A stretch of DNA of 64,000 bases from Myotis daubentonii (GCF_963259705.1 NC_081853.1:2170001-2234000), one strand, 5' to 3'. Counted from the first letter of the stretch, positions 36,194 through 47,425 are shown. Notes: generated by a model not told the origin, from the sequence alone. Numbers and translations are program-made.

Positions 36194-37063
36194 TGCTGGG
36201 GTCCAACCCCAGCAGGTCCAGGGGTCCCTAAAGGTGTGGATGGAGTCGGTGAAGAAGGAATGACACGGAGGCAGCGTTCAGTTGATCAGCAGCCTAGCCA
36301 GGATCTCTAGCCAGGATCTCCAGCCAAGTTCTGTTCAGGATCTCCAGTGAAGTTCTGGTGTCCATATTCTCTTGCTAGGTTCTCCAGCCATGTTCTCCAG
36401 GTTCTCCAGCCAGGTTCTGTAGCCATGTTCCCTCACTAGGTTCTCCAGCCAGGTTCTGTCCAGGTTCTCCAGCCATGTTCAGTCACCAGGTTCTAGTCAG
36501 GTTATCTTGCCATGTTCTCTCCAGGTTCTGTAGCCAGGTTCTGTCTCTAGGTTCTTCAGCCAGGTTCTCTCACTAGGTTCTGTCTCTAGGTTCTGTCTCT
36601 AGGTTCTGTCTCTAGGTTGTGTTGCCAGTTTCTGTCCAGGATCTTTTGCCATGTTCTCTCCAGCGAAGTTCTTCTGTCTCTAGGTCCTGTGTAGGTTCTG
36701 TCTTCTAAGTTCTGTCTCTTGTTGTCTTGTTGCATCTGTATTTATACCAGTTGATTCCAATCCTATCAATCTCTATTCCAAAGGTTAGGGCATTTCTTAC
36801 CTCCATTCCAGGGAGTAAAAATTATGTAGCTTAAGCATGATTGTTCGTAGTTAAAGTGATTAATTACCCGCCTGGCACTTAGTTGAGGGGTTTTATTCCC
36901 TCCCTAACTTCAGGGGAAAATCCCTACCTGGGGAAACAACCTTTCTCAGAGAGGTGACCTTGATTAAAACACATAGTGCCAAGAAGGTGAGCAAACATAT
37001 TAAGAACAGTATGCCATATATGCCAGGTCCTTTGAAACAGCAAGGATGGACCGGCTCCCGGCA
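36194..37063 (-). mobile_element. solo LTR, same ERV family as 28783-29595, opposite orientation
   Basis: Left end TGCTGGGGTCC and right end CCGGCTCCCGGCA are complements of the other LTR's ends. Flanks AACCTG (36188-36193) and AATCTG (37064-37069) are a 6-bp duplication with one change. The internal GGTTCTCCAGCCAGG-type repeats are more numerous than in the + strand copy, explaining its extra length (870 against 813 bp). No viral genes. Confidence 0.88.
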
Positions 37064-37086
37064 AATCTGTTCTTCAGAGGCTATCT

Positions 37087-37108
37087 CTGGGGGGGGGCGG
37101 GGGGGGGA
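37087..37108. repeat. G-run (G9-C-G9)
   Basis: Two nine-base G runs separated by one C, directly beside the LTR flank; possible G-quadruplex or slippage site. Confidence 0.8.
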
Positions 37109-37192
37109 AGTCCCCCCAAACAAAAAGGCACATGTGTAGAATTGTACTTGTTTTCTGCTATTTTGTTTTTAAGTCTTGATCTCTAAGTTGCT

Positions 37193-37316
37193 GAGATAGA
37201 GATATAGAGAGAGATATAGAGATAGAGATAGAGATAGAGATAGAGATAGAGATAGAGATAGACTTAGAGATAGAGATGATAGAGATAGATAGAGATAGAG
37301 ATAGAGTTAGAGATGG
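37193..37316. repeat. (GAGATA)n microsatellite
   Basis: Hexamer repeats GAGATA with scattered variants over about 120 bp. Confidence 0.92.
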
Positions 37317-37606
37317 TGAGAAATGGCTCACCTGTCCGAATTTCAAATGACGGGAACCAGAAGCGTGGTGAAAATGAGACTTTTAATGACACTCTCGGGA
37401 GCAGGTGCCCATTGTACAGCATACTGGTAAGTGGGGCCCAGAACACAGCCCATTTGTTTAGTCCCGCCTCCAATTCCGCATTGGCTGAGTACTATGAGAT
37501 CACCAGTTTCCTCATACGTTGCCTAGGTCTTGCTCTCTCCCATTGGGCCATTAAAATACTGGGCTGAGATCTTTCTAGCTGTCTCCACCTCCATTTGTTT
37601 AGGCCG
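37317..37606. other. no recognised feature
   Basis: Between the hexamer repeat and a hAT element; nothing recognised. Confidence 0.4.
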
Positions 37607-37816
37607 CAGTGGTCGGCAAACTCATTAGTCAAGAGAGCCAAATATTAACAGTACAACGATTGAAATTTCTTTGGAGAGCCAAATTTTTTAAACTTAAACT
37701 ATATAGGTAGGTACATTGTTATTAACTTAATTAGGGTACTCCTAAGGCTTAGGAAGAGCCACACTCAAGGGGCCAAAGAGCCACATGTGGCTCGTGAGCT
37801 GCAGTTTGCCGACCAC
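37607..37816. mobile_element. non-autonomous hAT element, same TIR as 1-807
   Basis: Left end CAGTGGTCGGCAAACTC. The right end is AGTTTGCCGACCAC, with the last bases changed. The internal GAAGAGCCACACTCAAGGGG and GCCACATGTGGCTCG blocks also occur beside the right TIR of the 1-807 element, so this is an internally deleted relative. No clean 8-bp duplication is seen. Confidence 0.85.
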
Positions 37817-38184
37817 GGGGGTGGGGAGGGATCTTCCTGAGAATGTGCTATGGACCACCTGCACAGCTCTCACCCCACATTCTGTTTGCTCTGGGAAAGT
37901 CAGTATTGGCCTGGCCACATGCTGTTTCTTTTTTATGAAGATGAATCAGAGCCATGTTTCTTATAAGAAAGAAAAAAAGAGGAAGAGAGAAAGGGAAGGA
38001 GGGACATATAGTAAAACAAATGTTTGAAGATGCGTTTGAGGGAAATCCACGCAGGTTTTAAGATGTTTTTGAGGGAAATCCACACCAGTCATTATTTCCT
38101 GCTTCTGGTCATTGGTTACCTAAATTTTTGTGGCAATATTTAAGTAAAGCATATAGATGGGAGGAGAAGCTACACATTTAAGTA

Positions 38185-38345
38185 TTTGGCATCAGACTGA
38201 ACCAGGTTGAAGCCAGCTCTGCTACACAGACGCTATTGTGATCCACAGCTGCGCCACTTACATTGAACACGATAGTTAACCTCTCCAGATCTCACTTTCC
38301 TCGTCTGTAAAATCGGGTTATGACAGTCGCCACCCCATAGGGTAC
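38185..38345 (+). repeat. MIR SINE
   Basis: GCATCAGACTGAACCAGG, CCACTTACATTGAACACG, TCACTTTCCTCGTCTGTAAAATCGG follow MIR order. Just upstream, 38018-38090 has a short tandem duplication (GTTTGAGGGAAATCCAC). Confidence 0.7.
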
Positions 38346-38409
38346 CTGGGGGTATTATACAACAATTGTTGGGGTTTATTGAGCACCTACCATGTGTAAA
38401 GCATAAACA

Positions 38410-39024
38410 GAGCCAGCCTTCACATTTAGAAATTGAGGTTCTGTTAACTGGCTTGTGTCTATAAATTTCTATACCCAGAGGCCTTATTATTTCAAGTTCT
38501 GTACCTCTGTAGAAAAACAAATATGATCCGAATTTCTGGGAAAGGAACGAATTGCTAAATAAAATTTATTTGTATGGGATATGTAATAAATGTTGATCTA
38601 AAAGAATAAAAATCTCTACCCCCAGTTTTTATGCTAAGAAATTCTTTACTACATGAGATTATCTCTGGAATTTATTAAGTATGCCTGCCACAGGTTTGCA
38701 TCGCAGCCTCTCCCTTTTAGTGAAGTACATGATATACAAGCCTTAGCCATGAGGCTTATCTGCAATGCCAAAAATCAATATTAAATACATTCAGCATCAT
38801 AATGAATAAAACCTAAATGTTTTAGAACCCAATGTTCATCCTAACCCCTCATATTATTTCAAGTGTATTTTATACTAATTATTTTAAGGAAACTCTTTCT
38901 TCTGAATATTTCAACTATTAGAACTAGGTAATCTTTATTGTATATCATCACTTGAATAGACCAAATAATTTTAGTGTCTTTATAAGTAATTGACTTTCAA
39001 ACTGAAGCATGATGATTTACTTTT
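38410..39024. other. AT-rich, nothing recognised
   Basis: No gene or recognised repeat. Confidence 0.45.
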
Positions 39025-39038
39025 AAAAATAAAGAGAA

Positions 39039-39196
39039 GCCCTAGCTGGTTTGGCTCAGTGGATAGAGCATCAGCCTGTGGACTGAAGGGTCCCAGGTTT
39101 GATTCTGATCAAGGCCACATGCCCCAGCTGTGGGCTCGATCCCTAGTAGGGGCATGCAGGCAGCAGCCGATCAATGATTATCTTTCATCATTGATG

Positions 39197-39244
<48 letters not shown>

Positions 39245-39279
39245 CCTCTCCCTCTCTGAAAATCAAAAAAAATATATTT
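39039..39279 (+). mobile_element. Ves SINE, young copy
   Basis: Starts GCCCTAGCTGGTTTGGCTCA, with intact A and B boxes and an expanded (TC)n at 39199-39257. The 14-bp duplication AAAAATAAAGAGAA lies at 39025-39038 and 39280-39293. Confidence 0.95.
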
Positions 39280-39293
39280 AAAAATAAAGAGAA

Positions 39294-40028
39294 ATCATCA
39301 GCATTGAAATAGATTAAAATAGATGTCTTATTTAGAATTACAAAAGTAATTCCATTTTTCATAAGTCACAGTTAAAGCATGATTATTATTTAAAATATAT
39401 CTATATATCAGAGTAATATGATGGATTTGTTAATAAGAAAAGCCACTGTGTAATAGTATAGTGATAAAAAAAACTAAGGTAAAGAAATAAAAGCATACCT
39501 ATTTTAATTTTTTTGAATCCATCTAAATGCAAATTATTTACACAAAGACAAATGGGATCAGGTATAAAATTACCAGGCCCACCTATTATGCAATAATAAT
39601 CAGAAGTCATATGAAGAAACTCAAAAAAGGTCAGTCTTCAAGAAAGCTGGAATCACTTTTAAAACAAGAGCTTCACATGCAAGAACAACAAAAGCTCTCT
39701 TCATTTATAGGGTTGAGAAAATGTTTCAGGCTTCCAGTTCAAGATGACAGACCAAACATCCATGCATTGCCCTTCTTCCTCAAATCCCACTGGCAGGCAG
39801 TATATTTGTTGAGCCACTACCATGTAACAGACAATTGACATGAAAGTACATATAACAAAGTGAACATGCTAGGGGCCCATCAGGAAGCAGGCGAATGAAT
39901 GATGAACGAGAGTACAGCCCATAATATATGTGGTGGAAACACATTTGACCTGAGGAGGAGTAGAGAAACTCCAGACTCTGCTTCTTTGTCATCTAAAGCA
40001 AGTGGGAGTCCTGCAATTATAGAATCAA
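39294..40028. other. no recognised feature
   Basis: AT-rich; nothing recognised. Confidence 0.4.
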
Positions 40029-40205
40029 CTAGAGGCCAGATGCATGAAAGTTGTGCAAGAGTAGGCCTTCCTCTCCCTGGCTGCCAGCACCAGCTTCTCT
40101 CTGGCACCCACGACTCGGGCTTCCCTCGCAGCCCCAGCTTCGTCTAGAAGGTCATCTGGAAGGAAGTCTGGTCTAATTAGCATATTCAACTTTTATTATT
40201 ATAGA
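40029..40205 (-). mobile_element. HeliBat-type Helitron, short subfamily
   Basis: CTAG 40029-40032, 5' end TCTATAATAATAAAAGTTGA on the minus strand, followed by T. 177 bp, the same length as 32507-32683. Confidence 0.9.
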
Positions 40206-40465
40206 TAATTATTTGACTCATGTCCACTTTCAGGGGCTGGCTTCATGTCCATTTGCTCATCATTGTACCCCCAGTACCACCTACAACATCTGGTCATAGT
40301 AAGTACTTAGTTAAATGAATGAACAAATGATGGTCTACTACCCACCTAAAAGAAAATATCAGTTTAAACATGTACTCTTTCAGAGTCTTTGTATAATTCT
40401 AGTATAAAGAATAATAAACTAAAAACAACACAAAGGAAACACTTTGTTGGCATTTATAATAATTA

Positions 40466-40932
40466 CTAGAGGCCCGGTACACAAAAACTTGTGCACTTGG
40501 GGGGGGGGGGGTCCCTCAGCCCAACCTATGCCCTCTTGCAGTCTGGGACCCCTTGGAGGATGTCCACCTGCTGGCTTAGGCCTGCCCCCTGGGGTATCAG
40601 GCCCAAGCTGGCAGTCAGACATCCCTCTGGCAGCCCGGCAGCCCTCAGGGGCTGTCCACTTACCATCAGGGAGCAGACCTAAGCTGCAGTCAGATATCCT
40701 TAGTGCTGCTGAGGAGGTGGGAGAGGCTCCCGCCACCACCGCTGTGCTAGCAGCCATCATCCTGGCTTGTGGCTGAGCAGAGCTCCCCATGTGGGAGCGC
40801 ACTGACCACCAAGGGACAGCTCCTGCATTGAGCATCTGCACCCTGGTGGTCAGTGTGTGTCATAGTGACCAGTCATTCCCAGTCGTTCTGCTGTTAGGGT
40901 CAATTTGCATATTACCCTTTTATTATATAGGA
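40466..40932 (-). mobile_element. HeliBat unit 2a
   Basis: CTAG 40466-40469, hairpin GTACACAAAAACTTGTGCAC, a G12 run at 40500-40511, an internal imperfect inverted repeat around 40560-40630, 5' end TCCTATATAATAAAAGGGTA on the minus strand. Confidence 0.88.
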
Positions 40933-41534
40933 TAGAGGCCTGGTGCATGGGTGGGGGCCAGCTGGTTTGCCCAGAAGGCTGTCCTGGATCAGGGTGGGGG
41001 TCCCGCTGGGGTGCCTGGCCAGTCTGGGTGAGGGGCTGATGGCTGTTTTCAGGCTGGTCAAGCCCCCCCCCACAGTGGGGACCCTCACCCCATGGAGGTT
41101 TGGCCAGCCTGGGTGAGGGGCTAATGGCTGTTTTCAGGCTGGCCACACCCCATTTAGGGTGGGGGGTCCACTGGGGTGCCTGGACAGTCTAGGTGAGGGG
41201 CTGAGGGCTGTTTTCATGCTGGCCAAGCCCTCCGGCAATGGAAGCTCCCAGCCTTTCCTTTTTTTCTTTTTCTTTTTTAATTCTGGGATTTATTTACCTT
41301 CTATAATTGAAACTTTGTAGCCTTGAGTGGAGTTCAGAGTCGGCCAAGGCTGGCCAGAAGCTTGGCTTCCTCCATTGCCAGTGACAACCCAAGCCTCCTG
41401 CTCACTCCAGCTCCGTGGCTTCCGGCCTCCATCTTGGTTGGGTTAATTTGCATATAGTCGCTGTGATTGGCTGGTGGGCATGGCTTAAGGTATAACAAAG
41501 GTATGGTCAATTTGCATGTTTGTCTTTTATTAGT
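40933..41534 (-). mobile_element. HeliBat unit 2b with decayed terminator
   Basis: Starts TAGAGGCCTGGTGCATGGG. It carries the GGGGTGCCTGGCCAG... body, a (TTTTTC)n patch near 41260 and the 5' region with GGTTAATTTGCATATAG. Confidence 0.85.
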
Positions 41535-42725
41535 GTAGAGGCCCGGTGCACAAAAATTTGTGCAATCGGGAGGGAGGGGGGGTCCCTCAGCCCAGCCTGT
41601 GCCCTCTCGAAGTCTGGGACCCCTCGGGAGATAACGACCTGCTGGCTTAGGCCTGCTCCCAGGTGGCAGAGGGCAGGCCTAATCCCTAGGTGCAGCCCCT
41701 GGTCGGGCTCAGAGCAGGGCCAATTGGGGAGTTGGGGCACCGCACCCTGTCATGCACAGAGCAGGGTGGATTGGGAGGTTGCGATGCCACCCTCAGTCAC
41801 GCTCAGGGTAGGACCGATTGGGGGGTTGGGGCACTGCCCCCTGTCACACTCAAGGCAGGGTCAATGGGGAGGTTGCGGCGCCACCCCGTCACGCACAGAG
41901 CAGGGCCAATCAAGGGGGTTGGGGCGCCGCCCCTGTCACGCACAGAGCAGGGCCAATCGGGGGTGGGGCGCTGCCCCCTGTCACGCACAGAGCAGGGCCG
42001 ATCAGGGGGTTGGGGCGCTGCCCCCTGTCATCCACAGAGCAGGGCCGATCAGGGGGTTGGGGAGCTCCCCCCTGTCACGCACAGAGCAGGGTCGATCAGA
42101 GGGTTGGTGAGCTCCCCCCTGTCATGCACAGAGCAGGGCCCATCAGGGGGTTGGGGAGCTCCCCCTGTCATGCACAGAGCAGGGCCCATCAGGGGGTTGG
42201 GGAGCTCCCCCTGTCATGCACAGAGCAGGGCCGATAGGGGAGTTGGGTCACCGCCCCCTGTCACACACAGAGCAGGGCGGATCAGGGGGTTGGGGCACTG
42301 CCCTCTGTCACCCACAGAGCAAGGCCGATCAGGGGGTTGGGGCGCCGCCACTCTCACACTCAGGGCAGGGCCAATGAGGAGGTTATGGCTCTACCCCGTC
42401 ACACACAGAGCAGGGCCCGTGGGGTGGGGGGATTGGGGCGCCACACCCTGTCACACACAGAGCCGCAGGGCAATCAGGGGGTTGGGGAGCTCCCCCCTAC
42501 CAGGCACAGAGCAGGGCTGATCAGGGGGTTGGGGCACCTTCCCCTGTCACGAACAGAGCAGGGCAGATAGGGAGGTTGTGGAACCACCCCCTGTCACACA
42601 CAGAGCTGCAGGGTGATCAGGGGGTTTGGGTGCTGCCCCCTGTCATGTTGATCCCGGTGCCAGGAAGCCTCATGGCTCCGCTGATCCCGGTGCTGGGAGG
42701 CATATTACCCCTTTACTATATAGGA
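41535..42725 (-). mobile_element. HeliBat unit 2c with long internal minisatellite
   Basis: Hairpin GTGCACAAAAATTTGTGC near 41546. About 1 kb (41690-42660) is a roughly 50-bp tandem repeat of the kind in 32684-33522 but with more copies. The open frame of 276 codons over it is a repeat artefact. Confidence 0.88.
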
Positions 42726-43288
42726 TAGAGGCCTGGTGCATGGGTTGGGGCTGGCTGGTTTGCCCTGAAGGGTGTCCTGGATCAGGGTGGGGGTCCCCAC
42801 TGGGGTGCCTGGCCAGTCTGGGTGAGGGGCTGAGGGCTGTTTTCATGCTGGCGGGTGACTGAAGCTCCCAACTGCTCCTTTTTTTCTTTTTTTCTTTTTT
42901 TATTTTGGGCCAGCTTTAGCTCTGAGGCTCCAGCTCTGAGGCCTCTGCTGCTGAAAGCAGGTATCTGGTTTGTTTCAGTTCTATAATCAAAACTCTGTAT
43001 TCAATTCCAGCTCTGAGATCCCAGCTCACTGAAAACAGGTTTCTGGGGTTTTGTTTAGCTTCTATATTTGTTACAATGTTTCAAACTTCAGGCTCAGCAG
43101 CAAGCAAGGCAGGTGGGGAATGTTGGTTTCCTCTGTCACTGAAGCAATCAAGCCACATGTTAGTTTCAAGCTGCCTGGCTGCCGGCCGCCATCTTGGCTG
43201 GCAGTTAATTTGTATATTGCCCTGATTAGCCAATGGGAAGGGTACCAGTCATATGCCAATTACCATGTTTCTCTTTTATTAGATAGGA
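42726..43288 (-). mobile_element. HeliBat unit 2d with decayed terminator
   Basis: Starts TAGAGGCCTGGTGCATGGG. It has the same body as 33523-34238 but without its 80-bp duplication. 5' end TCCTATCTAATAAAAGAGAA on the minus strand. Confidence 0.86.
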
Positions 43289-44092
43289 CTAGAGGCCTGG
43301 TGCAAAAATTCATGCACGGAGAGGTGGGTTCCCTCAGCCCAGCCTGCACCCTCTCCAACTGGGGACACCTTGGGGGATGTCCGACTGCTGGTTTAGGCCC
43401 GATCCCACAGGGACCGCTGGGACCCTCTCACAATCTGGAACCGCTGGCTCCTAACTGCTCACCTGCCTGCCAGCCTGATTGCCCCTAACTGCCCTCCCAT
43501 CCTGGCCTGGTTGCCCCCAACTACCCTCCCCTGCTGGACAATTTGGTTCTGATTGGTTGGTTTCTATGCCAGTTAGCGTCAAAAGCTCTGCGTCCTAGGC
43601 AGCCATTGGCTCCCCACAGCACCCAGGTTAGGTTCTGATTGGTTGGTTTCTATGCCAGTCAGTGTCAAAAGCTCTGCCTCCTAGATAGCCATTGGTTCTT
43701 TACAGCACCCACATTTGGTTCTGATTGGTTGGTTCCTACACCAGTGAGCATCTCCGGGCCTATCTCCTGGCCTGATCAGAGAGGCAGGGCTGAACAACCC
43801 CCTCAGAGGCTGGGAGATAAAGAAAGGCCTGGCTGCTGGCAAGCCCAGAAAGAGAGAGGGAGAAAAAGAAAGAGGCAAGTACTGATCAACAGCTGCCACT
43901 GAGGCTGCGGATCAGACCCTGCCTCTCTCTCTGGGTCTTAGCCTCCTGAGCAGTCAGTGCTGGGTTCCCAGGCTGCAGCAGGGCAGTCAGTGCTGGATTC
44001 CCACAGCAACCCAACACTGACTGAAGGACTTCCGGGTTGGTCAGCCTTCGGTCGTGATTGGTCATTATGACCCTGGGCTTTTATATATTAGA
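43289..44092 (-). mobile_element. HeliBat unit 2e
   Basis: CTAG 43289-43292. Contains three roughly 90-bp tandem blocks starting GTTCTGATTGGTTGGTT (near 43544, 43634 and 43717). 5' end TCTAATATATAAAAGCCCAG on the minus strand. Confidence 0.85.
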
Positions 44093-44340
44093 ATTAATAT
44101 CATAAAAAGTTTATTACCCTCATTAAGGAGTCTAAGCCATGATTGATCCCTTTCCTATAAAATGTGGTGCTAGTCATTACATTTCTGGTTCTCAGAAATT
44201 AGAGTGCCTTGTAGACTTGCATTGTCCACCCACTTAAAGAGAGTTATGTGACTTTTTTAGCTACTAAAACCTGAGCAGAAGTGATTGCTTCAATTCCAGG
44301 CAGAGGCATTGAAGGCTGCTGAGCCACCCTCTGGCTCCAC

Positions 44341-44900
44341 CCACCTGTGTTAGCGTGCTATGGCTGCCATAAGAAATTACTGCAACAGGTAGCTTAAAAC
44401 AGACACGTGTTCTCCCATGGTTCTCGAGGCTAGAAGTCTGAGGTCAAGGGTGTGGTATTTCTGAAGGCTGTAGGAAGGGAGGACCTTTCCTTTCCTCTTC
44501 CAACTCTGGTGCTGCTGGCGATCCTTGGCGTTCCGTGGCTTGTAGACACATCTCTCCAGTCTCTGCCTCCATCTGCACAAGTGTGCTTCTGTGTATGTAT
44601 CTTCTTTGTATCTATGTCCATCTCCCTCACTTTCTCTTATAACAATGGCAGTCATTAGTTTAAGGGCCCACCCTAATCTGGTATGACCTCATCTTAATTG
44701 ATTACATCAAGCATATCCAACTCGTGGCCAGCAGGTTTTAAATGAATGAGGCTTGTGGCCCACAGGCCTCGAGTTTGACATGCTTGGATTACATTTTTAA
44801 AGACCCAAGCACTAAATAAGGTCATACTCACAGGTACAGTATTTGGGATTGGGAAAATGGCTTTGGGGGGGATGCAATGTAACCCACTGCACAACCCTCC
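44341..44900 (-). repeat. MLT1-like LTR, split by a hAT MITE
   Basis: CTATGGCTGCCATAAGAAATTACTG, TAGCTTAAAACAGACACG, GGGCCCACCCTAATCTGG and GGTCATACTCACAGGTACAG follow the reverse complement of an MLT1-type LTR. A hAT MITE at 44708-44786 splits it. Confidence 0.65.
44708..44786. mobile_element. 79-bp hAT MITE
   Basis: Termini CAAGCATATCCAACTCG and CGAGTTTGACATGCTTG are inverted repeats. Perfect 8-bp duplication GATTACAT at 44700-44707 and 44787-44794. Confidence 0.93.
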
Positions 44901-45344
44901 ACTGGCATCATGAAGCACATGTTGAGATGGATCCTTCACCATCCTGGGGCAAAGACAGTCTCATTACTGTGGCAACAAGACATGCTGTGTCTCCCAGTGT
45001 ACCTCATTTCAGTCACTTGTCCATTGAGTAGAATGGTGGCTGAATCACCTGCACAAGGGAAAGAATCTACAGCTCTAGCCTTTGGTGACTACATTTAACC
45101 AACTCATGTAAATTAAATGCATCTACACTGTGTATCACAGGCTTGTGACCGGCCTCATCAGTCACTTACTGAGAGGCCTGCTAACATGCCTCGCATTGTG
45201 CTCTGTGCCAGCAGGTTGTTCGGGAAATCACACACAAGGATCCCAAAGGGGCTGTAATCTAATCTGGTGGAAAGACAAAAATGACGATATCAGTGTTCAC
45301 TGAAATGTAGAGGACACCACGTAACAAGACTTGGTGAGGGGTCA
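44901..45344. other. no recognised feature
   Basis: Nothing recognised. Confidence 0.4.
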
Positions 45345-45510
45345 TTCCAGCGAGGCTCCCCGCCTGTCCTAGGCGCTGTGCTGACCACCTCACAGGCATT
45401 GCGCTCTTTACACCCATGGTTGTAACCCATGAGGTTGGTATTTTCTATCCATTTTACAGGTGAGGAAATAGAGGTTTAAAAGGTTACTACTTAGTAACTT
45501 GTCCAATGGC
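45345..45510 (-). repeat. MIR SINE
   Basis: GGCGCTGTGCTGACC, CTATCCATTTTACAGGTGAGG and CTACTTAGTAACTTGTCC match the reverse-complement MIR order. Confidence 0.7.
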
Positions 45511-46739
45511 CACTCGGGATTCCAAACCAGCTCAGTCAGATTCACAAGTGTGGGACCCCGTGGGCTCTCCTGTGCTGCCCATCGATTCAGCCAGGCCTTG
45601 ATGGTCTGCTGCCACACGCAGTCTCCACTCTGGCTACACACACGTGGTGCTCCTCACGCAGTCCCCCTGGGCGGGATGGCTCCTGTGGCCAGATAACAGG
45701 CTGCAGGAAGAAACAGAACAGGACAGGCCAGCGGCTAGTACTCGCCCATTTCTATTGCAGTGTGGGTAGCTGGCCTTCCCACCTCACTTACTTTTATGAA
45801 TTAATCCAAATTCAACCTTTCATTTTTCCATTTATGAAATGGAACTAACTTTCAGACTGCAGTTTTCTAACTTGGACATAGATGCAAAGATTTGTCATAC
45901 CAGGGGCCTTCATGTCTCCGCTAGAGCATTAAACCAATCAACAGAAACATGATCAAGACATATGAGACCAAACCAACCCTGTTTTTAAGTGTTTCTAACC
46001 TTGTTTCAAAACAGCCTGTGAGGATTGTTTTCCAAACAGCCATGTAGGAAGGACAGCTGTGTCGATGTTTCCTGTTTTCTGTGCTCGGAGGCACTACCCA
46101 AGCTGGCATTCAATAGTAGCAAATATGAAATAGAGCATTTTTTTTAAAAGTTGTAGGAATGTTAAAATCCATGTTGACTGGTTTTCCCATTTACCCAGTG
46201 GCATTCCCAGCCTAGCGTTGGCATGGAGACTGGAAAAGGAAACTTTCCACCAATCTGTCACTTGCTACTGTTTCCACTTACTTTACTGAGCCCAATTATA
46301 ACATTTTTTAAGTTTGATTCTTTTGTTGTTTGAGCACATTCTGAAACATGAAAACGGGTGAAAAGGTTTTTTAAATCAGTCAAAGACTTGGTTTTCCAAA
46401 TATTCAGCTGTTTAACATTCGGATAGTTGCCTGCTTTCCCCTCTCTCCACATTTGGTCTAAATGCTCAGCAGGAGGGAGCCCCGCGGTCTGGAAGTGACC
46501 GCCGGGTCTGCGCGTATCCATTAGAGATGCTGGAAGGCGCCGCTGCTTCTCCGAGCTCCGTGGTCCTCAGGGGCAGGGAAAGCCCGCGATCCTGGACATT
46601 TAGGGAGAGTCCGCTTCCCAAAGTTGTGGCGCTGGCAGGCTTGGCGTGGTCACAGCCAAGTCCTCCGGCCATCGCACTCGTTGAGGAAACGCAGGCTCGG
46701 CTCTGAGAGGGAGGGCACGTCTGCCCTCGTGGCCGGGAG
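45511..46739. other. upstream flank of PROK2, nothing recognised
   Basis: Free of young transposons from about 45.5 kb to the CpG island, unlike the sequence left of 44.1 kb. This fits purifying selection on regulatory DNA, but conservation cannot be tested from one sequence. Confidence 0.4.
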
Positions 46740-47229
46740 CGCGGGGCCCAGAGCGACTCCCTCAAGGGACGCTGTGGCCGCCCCAGCCTAGGTGGTGAGT
46801 CCGGGCTGGGAAGGGGCCGAGGCGCGGCGAGCGGCTTGGGGCCTGGACGCCGGGCCTCCATCTCCCCTCGCGGCTTCCAGAACTGCGGGCCGGCGCTGGC
46901 GCGGCCCCCGAGGGGGGCAGGCTCAGTGGGACCCCGAGAGCGAGGTCGCAGCAGACGCGGGCGCACAGGGAGGCGCCTGCGGAGACAGAGCCGCACTGAC
47001 TCCGGGGGTGGCGGGGGCGGGGGGAGGTGGGGGGAGGCCTTTCGCTCTCCCTTTGCCCCACCCCCCGCCCCCGCCCCCCTTCCCCGTTGCCCGCTTAGGT
47101 GTGGGGCCCCCTCTCCGGCGGTTGGACCGCAGGACAGCAGGACAGACCGGGCAGCACCTGGGCGGCGCGCTGTGCAGACCTGCGGACCAGCGGCGCGTTC
47201 AGGGGCTCCGCGCCCCCTCCCGCTCCCCC

Positions 47230-47237
47230 CGCGCGCG

Positions 47238-47276
<39 letters not shown>

Positions 47277-47346
47277 ACATATACACACATACACATACAC
47301 ACATACACACATGCACACACATACACACACATACACACACGCGTGT
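47230..47346. repeat. (CG)n(CA)n alternating tract in the promoter
   Basis: About eight CG dinucleotides run straight into a long CA/TA-CA tract ending ACGCGTGT. Strict purine-pyrimidine alternation is the classic Z-DNA-prone pattern. It lies roughly 300 bp upstream of the inferred transcription start. Confidence 0.92.
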
Positions 47347-47419
47347 CCCCAGCGCGCGGCGCGTAGTAGGCGCTCCCCGGCATCTGGAGAGCAAACGCGC
47401 TGCGAGGAGTCGCGCTGAG

Positions 47420-47425
47420 CACGTG
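47420..47425 (+). promoter_or_regulatory. canonical E-box CACGTG
   Basis: Perfect CACGTG about 185 bp upstream of the TATA-like box. PROK2 is known in rodents as a clock output gene driven by CLOCK/BMAL1 through E-boxes; that this copy does the same is inference. Confidence 0.6.

Larger units (their letters stand above)
40466..44092 (-). mobile_element. array 2: five head-to-tail HeliBat Helitrons
   Basis: Units 40466-40932, 40933-41534, 41535-42725, 42726-43288 and 43289-44092 abut without spacer. Units 1 and 5 have CTAG (40466, 43289). Unit 3 begins TGTAGAGGCC with an intact hairpin. Units 2 and 4 begin TAGAGGCCTGGTGCATGGG and lack both CTAG and the hairpin arm, exactly like the last unit of array 1. 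No Rep/helicase frame anywhere. Confidence 0.87.

Noticed and set aside
39039..39150. tRNA gene (A and B boxes visible)
   Set aside because: The boxes belong to the tRNA-derived head of a Ves SINE with tail and target duplication; the same applies to the other Ves copies.
41520..42520. 196- and 276-codon frames on the plus strand
   Set aside because: They read through the roughly 50-bp tandem repeat of a Helitron (AQSRADQGVG-type repeats).
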